A DNA stretch of 64,000 nucleotides, from assembly GCA_025677835.1 (NCBI GenBank), contig JAIXMR010000039.1:124001-188000 (forward strand). Reading direction: 5' to 3'. Under the pieces are notes generated by a model that did not search any database, was not told where the DNA came from, and saw only the letters and a program-made list of their open reading frames with translations. Below, in pieces: positions 58,838-64,000 of this stretch (the stretch's first letter is position 1; every line of letters begins with the position of its first letter). The stretch comes from Sporodiniella umbellata. Its lineage: Eukaryota; Mucoromycota; Mucoromycetes; Mucorales; Rhizopodaceae. The translations under genes and the position numbers were made by a program.

Positions 58838-59900
58838 TTATGACCGTGGTAGTTGACTGGACTCCTCGTTTTCTAACGGACTTGTAGAATTCTTTTTTTT
58901 AGAAAAAAAAATTAGAATTGAAGCGATTGATATTTACCTCTGGCATTTCAGTTTGTTCTATTTTTTTTTCTATCTTTGTTTGAATGACCTCTGCAGTTTC
59001 AGTTGGATGAGGAATTGCCAAATGTTCGTCGAGGTGTTCAATATCGTTGTATATTATACCCTCCGCTACTAGTCTTCGATATATTGTATATGATGCCTAA
59101 ACAAAACACCTCAAATGAACAGAAAGAAAACACACCAACTAAAAGGGAACTACTTACATAGGCATCAAGAGCTGCATACTGTTTTTGTTTGGCATTTAAA
59201 AAGGGTGCAGCCCAATTACTGGTTCTCACTTTTCCTTTACCCATTTTTTGTTTCAGCTAAAATCAATTATATCAGCCAAGTGTATTTGATAAATAAGAAC
59301 TTACATAAATAGCGGTCAAAGCTCTTAACGACCGAAGATGTATTTTTTCAAGAAGCGGATTTTTCGATGATTTAACCATAGTCATCAACTCCACTAGACC
59401 ATTAGTTCTGATTCCAAAGTCACGGTATAGTTTGAGTCCATCCATTTTAATGTTAACTCCTGTTTTCAAAAAGTCTTTACTTTCGAAAAAATTCATCAAT
59501 TCAAGTGGGAGCTCTGTTTAAAGTAGATTGAATGTAAATAGTGGCTGTATAATGGCTACTCACCTTTCATTTGTCCCACTTGAATCAGCAAGATCTTTTT
59601 ACTTGAACATATTTGGATTAAAGCGATTTTGTTTTCAGGCTTGCCTTTTACAAAACAAGGTGGCCATTCAAAATCAACGCCAAAAACTTTTACAGGTGTT
59701 TCTTTCAAAAGCTTAGTTAATTTTGTATCAGCTTCCTTAGCTGTGTTAACGCATTCGACTTTGTAGTGGGAAGGACTGGACAAATTAGGCAACCGATCTA
59801 CAAACTTCTCAAAAAAAGCCTTCATGCCCTTTTTTTTCTCAACTTCTCTATCGTGTATTTGTTTTTTTGTTTCTTCTGTAACCTCAACACTGTCGATCAT
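58838..59900 (-). CDS. DEDDy-type 3'-5' exonuclease (WRN/EXD2-like)
   Basis: Five exons: 59564-59900, 59305-59513, 59158-59256, 58938-59096 and 58838-58891 (285 residues). Exo I has VFGVDFEWPP (Asp and Glu metal ligands), Exo II has TGVNIKMDGLKLYRDFGI (Asp), Exo III has KQKQYAALDAY (Tyr-x3-Asp, the y type). The layout resembles the exonuclease domain of WRN and EXD2 without a helicase part. It likely trims DNA or RNA 3' ends in repair or RNA processing; substrate unknown. The stop lies 71 bp upstream of the ARP5 start on the same strand. Confidence 0.88.
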
Positions 59901-61697
59901 AACGGCTACGGCTTTTGTAGATCTATGAAGGGAATAAGATTTCTCTTATACATTTAAGCGATTTAAAAGTACGTTGACATTGAGCGATGATTAACGCAGA
60001 GTTTGCCTAGCTTAGTCAGCCGACGACCAAGACAAAGAAGCGACATTAAGAGAATTGGAAATCAGAAAGAACAATATAAACTTTAAAAAATAAATTTATA
60101 TTTTTATGGTAGCAGAAAACGCCTGTTTTTTTTTTTTTATCAATATTTTGCCTTTTTTTTTTAAGGCCAAGAATCTATACTATTTCTGGCGAAGTACTAG
60201 AAACTAGGGGTTATATCAGAGCTATAAAGCTATATCAGAGCAAATATAGTTCTTTTGCTATCTCTTGTTTCGCTGACTTTTTTGCTTAGTCTTTTGTCTA
60301 CCAAACGATCTTCGTGTTCAATACTTGCCTTATGTTTTCTCAATTGTATTCTCTTTCCAACAAATTATTTACAGATAAAGATATATGTGCATCAAACTGT
60401 GCGATTTATAGAATCGTCTTGTACTTTGTAGGAATCACTTGATGAATATATTTTATACGCTTTGCAGCAATGTATTTTAAAGTCGAAAATTAGTTTCAAT
60501 AGTTTTTTTTTTGAATCAGCTAGCAGGCTTTATTTTGTATTTTGATCGATCCCAATGGAGCAAAAAAAAAAAAGGGTTTCTTTTTATGACTTTTTAAATA
60601 TCTTTGGTTTTGTTAAAATAAAATATAACTTTTTGACATTGGAAAGCAATACTATGTTTTTGATTTGCAAATCCCACTATGTTTTGACACCCGAAGCATG
60701 AGCATGAAATAGAAGGAAAAGTCGTACTTATAGGAGCTTCAGAGCAACATAAATCATCTAAAAGCATTATAGGATGCTTGATGTTATTGACTTTTTAATA
60801 AAAAAAAAGGGCTTTCAAGTAGGAAAACAAAGTATTTTAAACATATCTGGCTGACAACATACGTATTTTTTATACAACTAAATAGACCTGTTTTCTTTAC
60901 TTTTGTACATTTTCTGTCTTCTTTGTATTTGTTTAAACAGAACTAACCAACCCTTGAAAAGAAAAAGCCAGTCTTAGCAATCATCAAAAGCTGCTTACTT
61001 AATTCATATAACACAGGCACTTTTTTTCTTTGTCGTTTGTTGTAAATTCTAACAAGTTACATACACCTATAGTAGTAGTCATAAGCGCAAAAGTAGTTAA
61101 CTCAATATTTATGATTGCTTCTTTTTAAACTGCCGAATGCTAACAAGTCTTTTTTTTTTTTGGTAATAGATTGTAAATACGGCCAATTGAATTATACTCA
61201 TATTGACTGTTGAATCTTAGTATCTATCTCTAATTTTTTAAGTACATCAAAACCAATTTTTTTTCCCATAAAATCAGTATTTAAAATCTGCCAACTGTTT
61301 CGAATTAAAGTAGCTGGGGCCAAATAAAATGATAAGGCCTGTCAACCTATCCCCCCTTTTTTTCTTTCAAAAAAAAAAAAAGGTTCTATGATGCATGACC
61401 GATTTAGATTTTTCGTAACTATCAAGTCGTATATGTAAAAGGTCTTTTCTTTAGTAGGCCCAGAGTATAGTAGTAGTTGTATGTGCAAACTTTTTTTTTA
61501 TGTTTTTGTTTCAGAGCAAATTGAGAAAAAGTGTTTGAAAGGTTTTTTCTATGTTAACTTTTTAAAAACGTTAAACTAAAGATTTGTTTGTTTTATTTTC
61601 TTCTGGAGCCCAAGCAATTTTAATAAGTCGTATTTTTTTTTAGGTGATGTGTATATTTGGTGATTTAGGGATCGATGAATATAATGCATTCAGGGAA
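59901..61697. other. Intergenic AT-rich stretch, no gene seen
   Basis: 1.8 kb with T/A runs and many stops. The first part is the exonuclease promoter. I found no exon-like block or RNA gene. Confidence 0.55.
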
Positions 61698-62078
61698 TTA
61701 TTTAGCCACATCCATATTAGAACCTCCACGCCCTCCACGGCCTTGACCTCTATTGTTTCCGCGTCCACCACGATTGTTGTCCCTTCCACCTCTTCCACGT
61801 CCACGAGGGGTTGATTGTCTTTGTCTACCCTCTTCTTCCTTTACCATGTCTACAATCTCTTCTGGCACGTTTAAGTACTTGATTGTGCTTCCTTTAATGT
61901 AGCATTCTGGCAATCGCCAAAACTTGTCTCCTTCAGGGGAGGTTTGAATAACTTCACGTAAAGTAAGATTCATCCAGTTGTCACAACTAACCAAGTGACC
62001 ATTAAATGTCTCTCCGCTTTTTAATTCGACAAGCATTGGATGTCCAGCAGCTGTGTGTAAGAGCGAGAGTGGAAGCAT
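61698..62078 (-). CDS. LSM4: LSm4 (U6 snRNP / decapping ring subunit)
   Basis: Intronless, 126 residues. Sm1 motif: [20 protein letters not shown], then [12 protein letters not shown]. Sm2 motif: [17 protein letters not shown], with the family-specific PECYIKG. C-terminal RGG tail ([20 protein letters not shown]) as in other LSm4 proteins. It is part of LSm1-7 (mRNA decapping) and LSm2-8 (U6 snRNA 3' end). Canonical length for the family. Confidence 0.97.
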   Translation of the reverse strand: MLPLSLLHTAAGHPMLVELKSGETFNGHLVSCDNWMNLTLREVIQTSPEGDKFWRLPECYIKGSTIKYLNVPEEIVDMVKEEEGRQRQSTPRGRGRGGRDNNRGGRGNNRGQGRGGRGGSNMDVAK

Positions 62079-62665
62079 GTTTAATCGCTTTGTATTGAGG
62101 TTGTATGTTTATTCTATGTATTATTTTGAACTATTAGCCTAATTCAATTGTTTTTTTCTGTCAAATTACCAAAACGAAATAAAGAAGACCAGAAAAGAAA
62201 ACCAAGCGAGACTTTTTTTTTAAAAGGCAGTTTACGTCACACTACCTGTACCAAATTTTGCAATGTCTTTTCTTTGAAGTTCATAGCAGTAAAGCCTTTC
62301 TTTCAGTACATTTTTATAAGACGTATTACAATGATATACAATTGACTATTCTATGATCTACAAAAGCTCTCTATAAAAAACATTGCTAGAATAGTAACCT
62401 AGCTAGAGACAAAATGAAAACGTTTGTATAGCAATCTGCTTTTTTTTTTTTAAAAAAAAAAAAAAAACTAGTATATTATAAGTACACGCATTTATAAAAT
62501 TTACAGTAAATCAAATTCACAAAACAAGATGAACATGATAAGGTAAGCTTCCATTTCCCCTTGTACAATAATTGAACAGAAAACAGAAAAAAAACATAAA
62601 CACAAACATAAACGCAAACATGAACACAAATGTTTTGATGTCATTTTGATAGCTTGTTAATATGT
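62079..62665. other. LSm4 promoter side and 3' flank of the HSF-type gene
   Basis: About 590 bp with a T-tract/A-tract junction at 62,441-62,467 and the AAACATAAACACAAACATAAACG-like near-repeats at 62,591-62,630 just after the HSF-type stop. No gene seen. Confidence 0.5.
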
Positions 62666-63987
62666 TTAGTTGGTGAATCTTTGATTAAAGTGTTGCTGAT
62701 AAGAGTGTTGACTACTGACTCCTTGCTGCTCTTGCTGTTGTTGCTGCTCTATCAGGTATGCTCCTGGTGTAAGTGGACTTCTGGGGGCGTAAATAGAGTT
62801 TGCTTCATCATCACTTAGAAAATTTGGTGTGCACGGACTAGGAGACAAAGGAGAATGAACAGATGACTGGTAGTTTGAGGTTATGGATGGGGATCTAGGA
62901 ATTGATATCCTGTGTTGGCTTAGATTTAAATACAAATTTTGCTCTTGCTGGTGCTGCTCTGGCGTTGTTACATAAATAGGCGGGGGCGGCCTTTCAGGAT
63001 GCTGTCTAGTATCCATCGTACCAACAGGTTCCATCAGCTCACTAGGTATTTGAACTATATAAAATAAGTATTTTGTTGTGTTCTAATATACTTAAGCTCT
63101 TACAAGTAACACCATACTGTTTTGTTATTGCACCCGCCATGTCTTTTATTATCTTTTGTTGTATTCCTTGAGTTTTTTTTGTTTCTGTCAGTTCATGCAT
63201 TACTTGATTTAGGCTTTGAGTTAACTGGCTTATTTTTTGCAGCATATCAGACTGTGACATCTGCATTACAGCCATTTGAGAGTTTAGATCTCCTGGCTCT
63301 CGTTTTCCCGAGTCAGTCTCCAACGCTTTTCTTTTAATATCATCTAAAAGATCTGGTCTATTTCTAACAAATTTCGAGTGTGAGAACTCCCAAATTTGGT
63401 TTTCAGCCTGTGTTCGATGTCCTCTTGGTGATTTGTTTATTTTATGAAACCCATACCTATATTTTTGTCAAAAGTAAGAACAAAAATATTATACAAATCC
63501 AACAGGATAAAAAAAAACATTGGAAGACCTTACATGTTCAACTGCCGAACAAAGCTGCTAAAGTTATTATGTTTGAAATGCTTTGGCAAAACATCTCTAG
63601 AGAACTCGGTGATGTTGCAAACCACAAATGATGAGCCAGTGTATGTCCATGCAATTAAATGCTGATATTGTTTATCTACAACCATACTGTCATTACAAAA
63701 AAATTAGATGCTAGCTTATGCACACAACTTGGAATTTACTTGTATAGCTTATGTACAAAAGTGTTGTTGCTACCCGATTTGTTTGTAATTGGAATAGTAG
63801 CAGAAAGTGGTGGTGGTGGTGGGTGGAGCGACATTTGCAAACTGAACTGATTCTGAAGTTGGTCCCAAGAGGGATCCAAAGGATATGGTGAACCTGCAGG
63901 TGACAGTAGAGGTGAATTGAGTGGCGAGTTGGACGATACGGAGCTTCCGCTAAATAGTGCCTGTGTGTTTATTCCTAAAGAGGCCAT
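62666..63987 (-). CDS. Heat-shock-factor-type transcription factor
   Basis: Four exons: 63740-63987, 63534-63686, 63113-63456 and 62666-63054 (377 residues from ATG 63987). The HSF DNA-binding domain lies at about 77-180: [68 protein letters not shown]. An oligomerisation coiled coil follows ([20 protein letters not shown]). The C-terminus is Ser/Pro/Gln-rich and likely activating. It binds nGAAn repeats as HSF1 or an Skn7/Sfl1-like relative; no receiver domain is seen. The frame stays open 5' to the window edge, so the true start may lie outside. Confidence 0.9.
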
Positions 63988-64000
63988 TGAAGGAGAGCGT

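Overview
The window looks like nuclear DNA of an early-diverging filamentous fungus, most likely Mucoromycota (Mucor/Rhizopus-like). It is very AT-rich. Almost every gene is split by short introns (about 45-100 nt, GT...AG, often with a ctaac/ctgac-like branch site). Poly(T)/poly(A) tracts and microsatellites are everywhere. The gene set is fungal housekeeping: PEX14, MRPL35/mL38, MAM33, ATP18, ceramide glucosyltransferase, a BNI4-like PP1 partner and a CipC-like protein. No viral, plasmid or bacterial signature was seen. All exon coordinates were derived by hand from splice signals and reading-frame continuity; every multi-exon model listed with confidence of 0.7 or more sums to a whole number of codons.

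Layout. 1-967: 5' part of an unknown minus-strand gene that runs off the left edge. 968-19,400: an AT-rich, apparently gene-poor block. Its only long ORF is an F-box/LRR protein (7,406-8,815). Splicing by eye also reveals a Bet1-type SNARE gene (13,184-13,682), two weaker spliced candidates (12,011-12,240 and 18,994-19,388) and a 230-bp sequence present twice in inverted orientation (14,507-14,736 and 18,104-18,332). 19,815-32,821: a dense run holding BNI4-like, MRPL35, PEX14, a mitochondrial carrier, ribosomal protein uL2, a CYSTM protein, methionine aminopeptidase 1, a CipC-like protein and an OLA1/YchF GTPase. 33,969-41,915: a STE20/PAK-like kinase, ribosomal protein eS19, then a more GC-rich pair (membrane-anchored DUF4097-like protein and O-fucosyltransferase-like type II protein) and a C2H2 zinc-finger protein. 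44,455-53,784: a single-C2-domain protein, ceramide glucosyltransferase, a tiny FHA protein, MAM33, ATP18, LARP1 and TAF10. 54,175-64,000: an ATF/CREB-type bZIP factor, ARP5, a DEDDy 3'-5' exonuclease, LSM4 and a heat-shock-factor-type transcription factor at the right edge.

The genes do not form one pathway. Recurrent themes are mitochondrion (MRPL35, carrier, OLA1-like, MAM33, ATP18), translation (uL2, eS19, MAP1, LARP1), transcription/chromatin (TAF10, ARP5, bZIP, C2H2, HSF) and secretory pathway/cell surface (BET1-like, BNI4-like, glucosylceramide synthesis, fucosyltransferase, DUF4097 protein). The most unusual observations are genes whose first coding exon is only 4-5 nt, the inverted 230-bp module in the gene-poor block, two perfect 15-bp intergenic hairpins, and spliced genes hidden where no long ORF exists.
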